A stretch of DNA of 64,000 nucleotides from Bacteroidales bacterium. GTDB lineage: Bacteria; Bacteroidota; Bacteroidia; Bacteroidales; P3. Positions within the stretch are counted from its first letter, which is position 1. Each line of letters starts with the position of its first letter. Shown piece after piece: positions 1-8,668 of the stretch. Both the position numbers and the translations under genes were made by a program. The notes under the pieces are model-generated. The model was not told the origin of the DNA. It saw only the letters and a program-made list of their open reading frames with translations, and did not search any database. The stretch lies in assembly GCA_017934545.1 (NCBI GenBank), contig JAGBJI010000009.1, forward strand, positions 221,581-285,580, given 5' to 3'.

Positions 1-1396
1 CCGCTCCAACTCCGAAAACGGGCAGTTTGTTGTGTCGGCATGTCTTTACATCGGCGGTCTTATTACCTATTAATATATTTATCAGATGGTCTGTTTTGAA
101 TATTTGCATGGTTTGTTCCACCGCATCCAACGCCAAAAGAATATCTTCGTGTGCTTCAACTCTTTTTTTCGGGTGAAGACAGTTGTCACAATTACCGCAA
201 TTGCATTGGTCATAGTCTTCCGAAAAATATTTAAGCAAGGTTATTCTTCTGCAAAGGGCGCTTTCGGCATACGAAGTGACCGCTTCCGTGAGTTGCATAG
301 CCACTTCGCGTTCGGCAACGGTCTTGTCAACCAAAAAACGTTCTAATTTTGCTATGTCTTTTTCAGAATAAAATGCAATACATTTACCTTCCTGTCCGTC
401 CCTGCCTGCTCTTCCTGTTTCTTGGTAGTAGCCTTCCAAACTTTTAGGCATGTCATAATGTATTATAAACCTGACGTCAGGCTTGTCAATGCCCATTCCG
501 AATGCAATAGTTGCTACTATCACGTCAACCTGTTCCAATAAAAACATATCCTGGTGCATAGCCCGTACATTAGAATCAAGTCCTGCATGATAAGGTACGG
601 TTTTTATTCCATTCAAAGTAAGAATCTCGGCTACTTGTTCCACTTTTTTGCGGGACAGACAGTAAATTATTCCGCTTTTGTTTCTGTTTGCATTTATGAA
701 ACTGATGATTTCACGGATTAAAATCTTCTCATCATCAGGTTTGGGCCTTACTTCATAGTAAAGATTTGGTCTGTTGAAAGACGATACATATATATTGGCG
801 TCGGGGATTTCCAAATTCTTTATAATATCTTGACGGACTTTTTCCGTTGCAGTGGCAGTTAAAGCCATCACAGGTACATCCTGTCCTATGTTTGTGATGA
901 TTTCGCGTATTTTTCTGTACTCCGGCCTGAAATCATGTCCCCATTCACTGATGCAATGTGCTTCGTCTATTGCAACAAAAGATATATTTACTGATTTCAA
1001 AAAGTCAATATTTTCCTGTTTAATCAACGATTCAGGGGCTACATATAGCAATTTGGCCGAACCTTCCGTGATATCTTTCCTTACTTTTGTTATTTCATGC
1101 TTGCTTAACGACGAATTGATAAAGTGGGCTATGTTTTCCACACCTTTTATGTGGCGTATTGCATCAACTTGGTTCTTCATCAGGGCAATCAAAGGTGATA
1201 TAATTACGGCCACACCCTGTGACACTACGGCAGGAAGTTGATAGCAAAGACTCTTTCCTCCTCCTGTCGGCATTATAACCAAAACATCTTTGCCAGAAAG
1301 AATATCCGTCACCACTTGTTTCTGATATCCTTTAAAGTTATCAAAGCCAAAAATGTTTTTAAGTTCTTTATACAAATCAATATCTGCTATGTTCAT
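1..1396 (-). CDS. recQ: ATP-dependent DNA helicase RecQ (3' part missing)
   Basis: RecQ is a 3'-5' superfamily 2 DNA helicase acting in recombination repair. About 465 N-terminal residues are visible and the gene runs off the left window edge. Walker A MPTGGGKS lies near residues 42-49 and the DEAH box near 144-147, followed by CISEWGHDFR, which is typical of RecQ. The helicase C-terminal part includes ATIAFGMGIDKPDVRF and QETGRAGRDG. A cysteine-rich zinc-binding cluster ends with CNCGNCDNC near residue 400. The ATG at 1396 gives the expected RecQ N-terminus. The gene is divergent from kdsD. The HRDC domain, if present, lies outside the window. Identification is secure. Confidence 0.95.
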   Translation of the reverse strand, partial: MNIADIDLYKELKNIFGFDNFKGYQKQVVTDILSGKDVLVIMPTGGGKSLCYQLPAVVSQGVAVIISPLIALMKNQVDAIRHIKGVENIAHFINSSLSKHEITKVRKDITEGSAKLLYVAPESLIKQENIDFLKSVNISFVAIDEAHCISEWGHDFRPEYRKIREIITNIGQDVPVMALTATATEKVRQDIIKNLEIPDANIYVSSFNRPNLYYEVRPKPDDEKILIREIISFINANRNKSGIIYCLSRKKVEQVAEILTLNGIKTVPYHAGLDSNVRAMHQDMFLLEQVDVIVATIAFGMGIDKPDVRFIIHYDMPKSLEGYYQETGRAGRDGQEGKCIAFYSEKDIAKLERFLVDKTVAEREVAMQLTEAVTSYAESALCRRITLLKYFSEDYDQCNCGNCDNCLHPKKRVEAHEDILLALDAVEQTMQIFKTDHLINILIGNKTADVKTCRHNKLPVFGVGA

Positions 1397-1440
1397 GCAC
1401 TCACGCCCCATTCTGTGTCAACCAATTATTAAAATTATCG

Positions 1441-1448
1441 TATCTTTG
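1441..1448 (+). promoter_or_regulatory. Bacteroidota -7 box of kdsD operon
   Basis: TATCTTTG matches the Bacteroidota -7 consensus TAnnTTTG, 60 bp before the kdsD ATG. No clear -33 TTTG is visible upstream. Confidence 0.6.
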
Positions 1449-1507
1449 CAAAAACAACCGCCTGTCAGTTGCGGTATTTTGAAAACAAAATTAATAATTT
1501 TTTTAAT

Positions 1508-2482
1508 ATGAATGACATATTTGACGTAAAAAATATAGTAAAAGATACAATCATACAAGAATCGCAGGCAATAAAACGGCTTGTTGACTATGTGAACGGC
1601 GATTTTGAAAAAGCAATAAATGAAATATTTAATTCTTCTGGGCGGGTTATCATCACGGGAATAGGAAAAAGTGCGGACATTGCACGAAAAATAGTGTCAA
1701 CTCTCAACTCCACGGGTACACCATCTGTTTTTATGCACGCTGCGGAGGCAATACACGGCGATTTGGGCATGATTCAAAAAGACGATATAATAATATGTAT
1801 ATCCAAAAGCGGCAATACACCCGAGATAAAAGTTCTGTTGCCGTTGATAAAAGCAATGAAAAATACAATCATTGCAATAACGGGCGATTTAAACTCCGCA
1901 TTGGCCAAAAGTGCAGACTGTGTTTTGTCATGTTATGTGGATAAAGAAGCCGACCCGAACAATTTAGCACCGACTTGTTCCACAACCGCACAACTTGTAA
2001 TCGGAGATGCCCTTGCCGTAGCCTTGCTTAAAAAGAGAGGATTCTCTTCTGAAGATTTTGCAAAGTATCATCCCGGAGGTTCGTTGGGAAAAAGACTGTA
2101 TTTACGTGTGTCCGACTTATACAAATCTAACGAAAAACCGCAGGTAAACCCTTCAACGCCGATTGCAAAAGTGCTGATGGAGATGACAACCAAACGTTTG
2201 GGATGTACCGCAGTGACGGATAAAGACAATATAGTCGGAATTATTACCGACGGAGATTTGAGAAGATTCTTGGAAGCCCACGGTTCAAACTTGGATATGA
2301 ACATTGCGGCGGAAAAGATTATGACCCAACAGCCGAAAACTATCAAAGAAGATGCGTTCGCAGTGAAAGCGTTGGAAATTATGCGTGAACACGAAATAAC
2401 GCAAATACTTGTCACTGACGCACAGGGCGGCTATTTGGGAGTAATCCACCTGCACGATTTATTAAAAGAGGGTATCATCTAA
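1508..2482 (+). CDS. kdsD: D-arabinose-5-phosphate isomerase (KdsD/KpsF/GutQ family)
   Basis: Interconverts ribulose-5-phosphate and arabinose-5-phosphate, the first step towards the Kdo sugar of LPS. The 324-residue protein has an N-terminal SIS sugar-isomerase domain (GIGKSADIARK near 51-61, HAAEAIHGDLGM, then SKSGNTPE) and two C-terminal CBS domains from about residue 200, the usual family layout. I chose the ATG at 1508. A longer TTG-initiated reading from 1469 adds 13 low-complexity residues and sits almost on the promoter. It is the first gene of a probable operon with the carrier gene 18 bp downstream. The waaA part of the fused gene at 34-37.6 kb uses the final product of this pathway. 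Confidence 0.92.
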   Translation: MNDIFDVKNIVKDTIIQESQAIKRLVDYVNGDFEKAINEIFNSSGRVIITGIGKSADIARKIVSTLNSTGTPSVFMHAAEAIHGDLGMIQKDDIIICISKSGNTPEIKVLLPLIKAMKNTIIAITGDLNSALAKSADCVLSCYVDKEADPNNLAPTCSTTAQLVIGDALAVALLKKRGFSSEDFAKYHPGGSLGKRLYLRVSDLYKSNEKPQVNPSTPIAKVLMEMTTKRLGCTAVTDKDNIVGIITDGDLRRFLEAHGSNLDMNIAAEKIMTQQPKTIKEDAFAVKALEIMREHEITQILVTDAQGGYLGVIHLHDLLKEGII

Positions 2483-2500
2483 TTTAAACCACTCATTATT

Positions 2501-3931
2501 ATGAAAAAAATACCGCATACCTACGTCATAATCTTTATTCTTATAATTATAGCGGCAGTCTGTACTTGGATTACACCTTCGGGTGAGTTCACAAGACAGA
2601 TTGTGCAAACCGCATCGGGCAAAACAGTCAATCAAATTGTACCCGGAACATACCACCACACCGCATCATCGCCGCAGACATGGCAAATAATGAGTGCATT
2701 GTTCAAAGGATTTCAAAAAGCCCCTGCAATAATAGCCTTTATTCTTATTTTGGGCGGAGCATTTTGGATATTAAACCAAACAAGAGCGATAGATGTAGGG
2801 GTTGCAGTGTTCTTGGACAAAAGCAAAAAGTTGGAAAAATATTCTTTTTTCCGCAAAGCAGGGATAAACAACCTTACAATTATTCTTATCATGGTGATGT
2901 TTTCTTTGTTCGGAGCGGTGTTCGGCATGAGCGAAGAAACCATTGCCTTTACCGCAATATTCGTTCCGTTGGCAATTTCTATGGGTTATGACAGCATAAC
3001 AGGTGTTTGTATGAGTTTTCTTGCGGCGGGATTGGGCTTTGCAGGGTGCATTTTAAATCCTTTTACGCTGGGAATAGCACAGGATATTGCGGGTATAAAA
3101 ATGTTTTCGGGCATTGAATACCGCCTTGTTATATGGTTTGTAATAACGTTTACGGGAATAGCTTTTGTATTGTCATATGCCAACAAGATAAAAAAACACC
3201 CTGAAAAATCGCTTACATACAATTCCGACGGATATTGGAGAAAAAATTCATTGCACCCGCAATCCGAACAAACCGTTACTGACAAGAAAAGAGCCTTGTG
3301 GTCATTGGCTGTTTTAGGTCTTACCATCGTTGCTTTGGTTGTGGGAGTTACGGCATTTGATTGGGAATTCAATCAGATAGCGGCATTGTTTTTTGCCATG
3401 GCAATAGCAACGGGATTCATTGCGGGCAAAACTCCGAGCGAGATAGCACAACTTTTCATCGCAGGATGCAAGGATATATTGTCCGCCGCCTTGGTTGTAG
3501 GGTTGGCAAGCGGCATAATAGTGATATTGGAAGACGGCAAAATAATAGACACTCTGCTTTATGCGGTAAGCAATACCGTTGCTTCTTCTGGCAAATACGG
3601 AGCTTTGAGCGTCATGTACGGTTTTCAAACCCTGCTCAATGCAATCATCACTTCTGGTACTGCAAAGGCGGCAATGCTTATGCCTATGTTCAAAGAGATT
3701 TCAGACATTGTGGGATTAAGTCTGCAAAGTACGGTAACGGCATTCCATATCGGCGACGGTTTTACTAATTTAATCACCCCTACAAGCGGAGTTCTTATCG
3801 CCGTATTGGGCGTTGCAAGAATACCTTACGAGAAATGGGTACGCTTTGCGTGGAAATTTATATTGGCAATGATAGTCTTGGGTTGGCTGTTGTTGCTTCC
3901 TACATTGTATTTTCATTTTCCGGGATTTTAA
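2501..3931 (+). CDS. YfcC/DcuC-type C4-dicarboxylate or amino acid carrier
   Basis: Integral inner-membrane carrier of 476 residues with about 12 predicted membrane segments. The N-terminus (MKKIPHTYVIIFILIIIAAVCTW, cut here as MKKIPHTYVIIF then a hydrophobic stretch, then ITPSGEF) and the glycine-rich loops FGAVFGMSEET and HIGDGFTNLITPTSG are typical of the YfcC family, which belongs to the anaerobic C4-dicarboxylate carrier group. Family members have been linked to dicarboxylates, peptides or basic amino acids, so the substrate cannot be read from sequence. It lies between kdsD (18 bp upstream) and a secreted protein (15 bp downstream) in one apparent transcript. No metabolic link to Kdo is obvious. 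Confidence 0.85.
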   Translation: MKKIPHTYVIIFILIIIAAVCTWITPSGEFTRQIVQTASGKTVNQIVPGTYHHTASSPQTWQIMSALFKGFQKAPAIIAFILILGGAFWILNQTRAIDVGVAVFLDKSKKLEKYSFFRKAGINNLTIILIMVMFSLFGAVFGMSEETIAFTAIFVPLAISMGYDSITGVCMSFLAAGLGFAGCILNPFTLGIAQDIAGIKMFSGIEYRLVIWFVITFTGIAFVLSYANKIKKHPEKSLTYNSDGYWRKNSLHPQSEQTVTDKKRALWSLAVLGLTIVALVVGVTAFDWEFNQIAALFFAMAIATGFIAGKTPSEIAQLFIAGCKDILSAALVVGLASGIIVILEDGKIIDTLLYAVSNTVASSGKYGALSVMYGFQTLLNAIITSGTAKAAMLMPMFKEISDIVGLSLQSTVTAFHIGDGFTNLITPTSGVLIAVLGVARIPYEKWVRFAWKFILAMIVLGWLLLLPTLYFHFPGF

Positions 3932-3946
3932 TTTTTTATTTCAACT

Positions 3947-4561
3947 ATGAAAAAGTCAGCAATAATTCTTTTAATTGTGATTGCCGCCGTATGCCAAGCC
4001 CACTCACAGACAACGGACAGATGGCAGGCGGAATATCTGGTCAAAAAACAGTTTGCAATGTATCCGAACAGCACCTTACAAGACTTGTACAAGACATGTT
4101 TTCAAGATGTTTTCGGTGCCGAACACTTGGCTTCAGACACCCAAAAGGTGATTCAGTACATTCAATACGAACTTTCGCAGCCTTTTAACCCGTGCTACCC
4201 GTTGTATGAGTATTGCGGGCTTAACGGGAACTATGTCCGCGTAAATATTTCGGCTGTCAGCAACGGTTATATCACCGACAGTTTGCTTGCTTCATGCTTT
4301 ATACGTAGTTCGCATGCGGAAAAAAAGGTGACATTGGAGCAATGGGCGGAGATATGGCACGAAATATCGCATTATATACACGACATAAAACCCGACATTG
4401 AGAATTTCAAACAGGACGATGAGTATATATTCCGTTTGATTGACAGCGGACAATACGCATGGGTCCATTCACGCTTATACCGCGACACTTATATGCCGCA
4501 TTACCGAATAGTGACAAGGGAAATATTTGAAAACGAGATATATCCTTTGCTCAAAAGATAA
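3947..4561 (+). CDS. conserved secreted protein of unknown function
   Basis: A 204-residue protein with an N-terminal signal peptide (hydrophobic stretch IILLIVIAAVCQAHS, probably cleaved near residue 21). No named domain is recognised. The stretch TLQDLYKTCFQDVFGAEHLA resembles a family I associate with secreted hypothetical proteins of gut Bacteroidetes, but this is from memory. A mid-protein WHEISHYI segment contains paired histidines that could bind metal, which is speculative. It is the last gene of the kdsD operon, starts 15 bp after the carrier gene, and is followed by a strong hairpin terminator. Probable location is the periplasm. Confidence 0.7.
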   Translation: MKKSAIILLIVIAAVCQAHSQTTDRWQAEYLVKKQFAMYPNSTLQDLYKTCFQDVFGAEHLASDTQKVIQYIQYELSQPFNPCYPLYEYCGLNGNYVRVNISAVSNGYITDSLLASCFIRSSHAEKKVTLEQWAEIWHEISHYIHDIKPDIENFKQDDEYIFRLIDSGQYAWVHSRLYRDTYMPHYRIVTREIFENEIYPLLKR

Positions 4562-4585
4562 TTCCTTTTCAGAATATACAACCTT

Positions 4586-4612
4586 AAAACTGCGGAATAA
4601 TTCCGCAGTTTT
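4586..4612 (+). terminator. rho-independent terminator after kdsD operon
   Basis: A perfect 12-bp stem (AAAACTGCGGAA / TTCCGCAGTTTT) with a 3-base loop, running into a T-run. It lies 25 bp after the last stop codon. Confidence 0.85.
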
Positions 4613-4691
4613 TTCATATAATCAGCCGCAATGCAGTGTTTTAAAAAATCAAAAAAGATATAAAAATTCTTGCCAGAAGAAAATAAAGTTG

Positions 4692-4699
4692 TATATTTG
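4692..4699 (+). promoter_or_regulatory. promoter of small lipoprotein gene
   Basis: The -7 box TATATTTG is preceded by TTG at 4670-4672 with a 19-bp spacer, a good fit to the Bacteroidota promoter. The start codon is 54 bp downstream. Confidence 0.65.
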
Positions 4700-4753
4700 C
4701 ACACGAAATTGTCATAAAACAGTCATAATAACATTAATAACAGAATAAATAAT

Positions 4754-5197
4754 ATGAAAAAGATGAAAAGAAATCTATGTTTTGCCCTTTTGTCAGTATT
4801 AGCAGTTGTTTGTTGTGCAGTGTTTGTGTCGTGCGGTGACGAAGAAGCCGTAAGATGTGCCTGCGGAACCAATATTGTACAGGAGAAAGCAACGTTTTCG
4901 GATATGAAACTGTTGGTTTTGGACGTATTGCCTAATAAAGACAACGACCTTATATATTACAACGGAAGTTACTACTTCAGACAACGGGTGCAGGAAGACA
5001 CTAATTTTTATTTTGTCTGCAACCCCGAAAAGATTTTTGCGTACGCAGACACGCTTATATACGATATAGAAGGTGTGGTAAGGCAAACTTCGAATATATT
5101 GCTTGAACAAATGTACGCACAACATCACAATTACTACGAATTTGAGATAACCAAAATTGATACGGTGCCTCAATTCGACCCTAACGCCAAGAAATAA
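4754..5197 (+). CDS. small putative lipoprotein
   Basis: A 147-residue protein with a lipoprotein signal: basic start MKKMKRN, a hydrophobic core and a lipobox ending VSCG, so the acylated cysteine is about residue 27. The mature part has no domain I recognise. CACG follows the lipobox closely, and the C-terminal half is rich in aromatic and acidic residues (YNGSYYFRQRV, HHNYYEFEI). It has its own promoter and terminator, so it is a single-gene unit. Function unknown; location inferred as periplasm or outer membrane. Confidence 0.7.
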   Translation: MKKMKRNLCFALLSVLAVVCCAVFVSCGDEEAVRCACGTNIVQEKATFSDMKLLVLDVLPNKDNDLIYYNGSYYFRQRVQEDTNFYFVCNPEKIFAYADTLIYDIEGVVRQTSNILLEQMYAQHHNYYEFEITKIDTVPQFDPNAKK

Positions 5198-5222
5198 CAG
5201 CACTTCAACATATTTTTAACGG

Positions 5223-5262
5223 ATTGTATTGGGAAAATATTTTTCACTTTTCCCAATACAAT
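5223..5262 (+). terminator. terminator after lipoprotein gene
   Basis: A 15-bp perfect stem (ATTGTATTGGGAAAA and its complement) with a 10-base loop, followed by a T-rich tail. Confidence 0.85.
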
Positions 5263-5457
5263 TCTTTTTTATATATACCCAACCGCTTTGCTTCCGCCGT
5301 CCATTGTTTCAAAAACATAACCGCCGTAAATAATTTCTGATTTTATTACGGCATTTTTATAACTATACCATTGTTTATCTGCACTTAACAATTGTTTTCT
5401 ACGCAAATCCCTCCTGCCCTTTCGCAATAAAATTCTGCCCAATGCTGTAAAATTTTT

Positions 5458-5562
5458 GCCCCTTGCGAAAGTAATCTCAAAAAAATCTGATTTTTTGATG
5501 CAAAAAAATAGTTTTTTTAAGTGAAAAAATGTGTTTTTTTTAAGATTGTTTTCTGAAAGGGC
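5458..5562. repeat. family A 105-bp intergenic element, copy A1
   Basis: Inverted termini GCCCCTTGCGAAAGTAAT and ATTGTTTTCTGAAAGGGC bound three 22-bp modules with cores TCTGA, ATAG(T) and TGTGT, each flanked by A- and T-tracts. Outside this core, arms with GCCCAAT(C)GCATT-like words extend to about 5412 and 5612. The left arm (5412-5457) matches the complement of the right arm of copy A7, so A1 and A7 are in opposite orientations. It fills most of the 5198-5726 gap, which otherwise holds only a terminator and the purD promoter. Confidence 0.85.
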
Positions 5563-5689
5563 AAAAATCAAATGCCGTTGGGCAATAGAAGAATGCGATT
5601 GGGCAGTAATAAAAAAACAACTTTTTGTTTTATAGCGGTGCAACAGGCAGTTTATTCGGATAAAATTTTTCAGTGTTAAATAAAAGTCA

Positions 5690-5697
5690 TATCTTTG
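5690..5697 (+). promoter_or_regulatory. promoter -7 box of purD
   Basis: TATCTTTG, 30 bp before the purD ATG, just beyond the arm of repeat copy A1. Confidence 0.65.
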
Positions 5698-5726
5698 CAT
5701 TCTAAAATCAATAACTTAATATAAAT

Positions 5727-6995
5727 ATGAATATACTTCTTTTAGGCAGCGGCGGCAGAGAGTCGGCATTGGCAAGGGTTATAGCCAAGAGCAGTTTAAC
5801 GGAAAATTTCTTTATATCGCCCGGAAATCCCGGAATGGAGCAGTACGGCAAGTGCATAGAGTTGAAAGGATTTGAAAACATGGGCAATTTTTGTATGCAA
5901 AACCGTATTGACATGTTGGTTGTCGGACCTGAACAGCCGTTGGTTGACGGTATAAGCGACTTTTTTGCAGGGACAAAAGGGTTGAAAAACATTGTAGTAA
6001 TAGGTCCTAACAAGACAGCGGCACAACTGGAGGGCAGCAAAGACTTTTCAAAACAGTTCATGCAGCGGCATGACATTCCCACTGCACGCTATCAGACTTT
6101 CAATGCAAAGACCGTTGAGCAGGGAAAGAAGTTTTTGCAGACTTTAAATCCGCCTTACGTGCTGAAAGCCGACGGATTGGCGGCAGGAAAAGGCGTGGTG
6201 ATTGCCCAAAACCTTGACCAAGCAAAAAAAGAATTGGAAGAAATGCTTTTGGATGCCAAATTCGGACAGGCATCAAGTCAAGTGGTTATAGAGGAGTATC
6301 TTAACGGCATAGAGTGCAGCGTGTTTGTCTTGACGGACGGCAAAAATTACGTTCTTCTGCCCGAAGCCAAAGATTACAAACGTGCAGGCGAAGGCGACAC
6401 GGGGTTAAACACAGGCGGCATGGGCAGTATCTCGCCCGTTAAGTTCTGCACAGAAGAGTTTTTAAACAAGGTTAAAACCCGTATAATTGACCGAACCATT
6501 CAGGGATTACAGAAAGAAAACATACATTATCAAGGTTTTATCTTCTTCGGTCTGATGAACGTTGAGGGCAATCCTTATGTTATAGAATACAACGTGCGTA
6601 TGGGTGACCCTGAAAGCGAAAGCGTTTTCGCAAGGTTTGATTCCGATATTGTCAAGGCATTTTCTTTGATAAAAGAACAACGCCTTAACGAATATCAAAT
6701 AAAGATTTCGCCCCAAACGGCGGCTACCGTAATGCTGTGCAGCGGCGGTTACCCGCAGGAATACGAAAAAGGAAAAGTGATAAACGGATTGGACAGCACA
6801 GAGGATGCCATAGTTTACCACGCAGGAACGAAAAACGAAAACGGCAAAACCGTAACTGCGGGCGGCAGGGTTATAGCCGTAACGTGTTTGAGCGACGGTT
6901 TGCAGGCGGCACTTGACAAATGCTACCGAAATATAGGCAAAATATCGTTTGACAATAAGTATTTCAGAAAAGATATAGGCAAAGATTTGCTTTGA
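5727..6995 (+). CDS. purD: phosphoribosylamine-glycine ligase
   Basis: GAR synthetase, the second step of de novo purine synthesis, joining glycine to phosphoribosylamine with ATP. The 422 residues match the family length. The N-terminal domain starts MNILLLGSGGRESALA and contains SPGNPGMEQYG. The ATP-grasp centre includes LKADGLAAGKGV and IEEYLNGIECSVF, with metal-binding EYNVRMGDPE later and a C-terminal AGTK...GGRVIAVT segment. It is a single gene with its own promoter and terminator. purC and purE are elsewhere in the window, so purine genes are scattered. Identification is secure. Confidence 0.96.
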   Translation: MNILLLGSGGRESALARVIAKSSLTENFFISPGNPGMEQYGKCIELKGFENMGNFCMQNRIDMLVVGPEQPLVDGISDFFAGTKGLKNIVVIGPNKTAAQLEGSKDFSKQFMQRHDIPTARYQTFNAKTVEQGKKFLQTLNPPYVLKADGLAAGKGVVIAQNLDQAKKELEEMLLDAKFGQASSQVVIEEYLNGIECSVFVLTDGKNYVLLPEAKDYKRAGEGDTGLNTGGMGSISPVKFCTEEFLNKVKTRIIDRTIQGLQKENIHYQGFIFFGLMNVEGNPYVIEYNVRMGDPESESVFARFDSDIVKAFSLIKEQRLNEYQIKISPQTAATVMLCSGGYPQEYEKGKVINGLDSTEDAIVYHAGTKNENGKTVTAGGRVIAVTCLSDGLQAALDKCYRNIGKISFDNKYFRKDIGKDLL

Positions 6996-7017
6996 AATCA
7001 GAGTTTAACACAAATAT

Positions 7018-7061
7018 GACAACCGTTCATTGCCGCTCAATGCGGACATTGTCGTTTTTTT
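7018..7061 (+). terminator. terminator after purD
   Basis: An imperfect stem, GACAA-CCG...CATTG paired with CAATG-CGG...TTGTC, followed within a few bases by seven T. Confidence 0.65.
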
Positions 7062-7093
7062 ATAACGGATAATTCAGAAAAAAATATAAACCG

Positions 7094-8668
7094 ATGAGAT
7101 ATAAGATTGATTATTTAGTTTTAGGTTCGGGGATTGCAGGATTGTCTTTTGCTTTAAAGGCAGCCGAGTACGGTAAGGTGTGCGTGATAACCAAAGCCGA
7201 TGCAAAGGAATGTTCAACCAAATATGCACAGGGCGGTATTGCCGCCGTTATGTACGCTCCCGACACTTACGAAAAGCATATCCAAGACACTTTAATCGCA
7301 GGTGCCGGCATTTGCAACGAAGAAGCCGTACGTATAACCATAACCGAATCCACCGAAAGAATAAAAGAATTAATCAGTTGGGGTGCTAACTTTGACAAAA
7401 ACCGATTCGGAAGTTACGATTTAGCCCGTGAAGGCGGACACAGTGAGCATCGTATTTTCCACCATCAAGACAATACCGGAGCGGAAATAGAACGTGCATT
7501 GTACGAAGCGGTCAAACGCAACCCCAATATAGAATTAAAGGAAAATCAATTCACAATAGACCTCATCACACAGCACCATTTGGGTTTGGAAGTGAACCGT
7601 CACATGGACAATGTGGAATGTTACGGAGCCTATGTGATGAACCGCAAGACCAAATCCATAGATACCTATCTTGCAAAGATAATCATGTTGGCTACGGGGT
7701 CGTTCGGACAGGTTTATTCCGCAACTACGGCTCCCGTTGTGGCAACGGGCGACGGTCAGGCTATGGTTCACCGTGCCAAAGGGTGGCTTAAAGACATGGA
7801 ATTCGTCCAATTTCACCCGACATCTCTTTACAATCCGATAGAAAAACCTTCGTTCCTTATCACCGAAGCTATGAGAGGAGCGGGCGGAGTGCTGAAAAAC
7901 CTAAAAAAAGAAGCCTTTATGGATAAATACGACAAGAGAGGCTCGCTGGCTCCCCGCGATATAGTGGCAAGGGCTATCAATTCGGAGATGACCAAATCGG
8001 GAGATGACCACGTGCTTTTGGATTGCTCGGCAATAAGCAAAGAAGAAATCATGCACCATTTCCCTCATATTTATGCCAAATGTTTGGAACTCGGCCTTAA
8101 CATAACAAGAGGCGACATGATACCCGTAGTTCCAGCCTGCCATTACGGATGCGGAGGCATTGTGGTGGACAATTACGCCCGCACGACCATAAAACATCTT
8201 TATGCAACGGGCGAATGTTCGTGTACGGGGCTGCACGGTGCCAACCGATTGGCGTCCAACTCGCTTTTGGAAGCCGCTGTATACGCCCACCGTGCCGCAA
8301 TGGATGCCAAGGAAGAGATAAAAAACATACAATTCTGCGAACAAGTACCCGATTGGAACGCCGAAGGAATGGTACTTAACGAAGAGATGAGTTTGATAAC
8401 CCAAACCCAGAGGGAATTGCAACAGATAATGAGCAACTATGTAGGTATTGTAAGAAGCGATGTAAGGCTTAACCGTGCTTTTCAACGCACCAAACTTATA
8501 TACGACGAAACGGAAGAACTGTACAACCGCAGCGTTTTGACGCCCGAATTGTGCGAATTGAGAAACATGGTGGCAAATGCATACCTTATAATCTCAATGG
8601 CCATGAAACGCAAACAGAGCGTGGGACTGCACTATTCCATTGATTACCCTCCCGTTAACCGTCAATAG
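7094..8668 (+). CDS. nadB: L-aspartate oxidase
   Basis: Flavoprotein that oxidises L-aspartate to iminoaspartate for quinolinate and NAD synthesis. The 524 residues start with a dinucleotide-binding motif (LGSGIAGLSFAL, about 9-20), followed by STKYAQGGIAAV and active-site region REGGHSEHRIFHH. The FAD-binding/capping part has HPTSLY, REAMRGAG-like EAMRGAGG, CGGIVVD and GLHGANRLASNSL, all typical of NadB and separating it from succinate dehydrogenase. The stop codon directly abuts the ATG of the leucine-rich-repeat gene. nadA and nadC are not in this window. Confidence 0.95.
   Translation: MRYKIDYLVLGSGIAGLSFALKAAEYGKVCVITKADAKECSTKYAQGGIAAVMYAPDTYEKHIQDTLIAGAGICNEEAVRITITESTERIKELISWGANFDKNRFGSYDLAREGGHSEHRIFHHQDNTGAEIERALYEAVKRNPNIELKENQFTIDLITQHHLGLEVNRHMDNVECYGAYVMNRKTKSIDTYLAKIIMLATGSFGQVYSATTAPVVATGDGQAMVHRAKGWLKDMEFVQFHPTSLYNPIEKPSFLITEAMRGAGGVLKNLKKEAFMDKYDKRGSLAPRDIVARAINSEMTKSGDDHVLLDCSAISKEEIMHHFPHIYAKCLELGLNITRGDMIPVVPACHYGCGGIVVDNYARTTIKHLYATGECSCTGLHGANRLASNSLLEAAVYAHRAAMDAKEEIKNIQFCEQVPDWNAEGMVLNEEMSLITQTQRELQQIMSNYVGIVRSDVRLNRAFQRTKLIYDETEELYNRSVLTPELCELRNMVANAYLIISMAMKRKQSVGLHYSIDYPPVNRQ

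Noticed and set aside
86-1432. Plus-strand ORFs opposite recQ
   Set aside because: They are antisense shadows of a clear RecQ reading frame.
1469-1507. TTG-initiated N-terminal extension of kdsD
   Set aside because: Low-complexity Asn/Phe extension close behind the -7 box; the ATG at 1508 gives the family N-terminus.
5198-5726. Riboswitch upstream of purD
   Set aside because: The leader after the promoter is only about 20-30 bp, too short for an aptamer, and the gap is filled by repeat copy A1.
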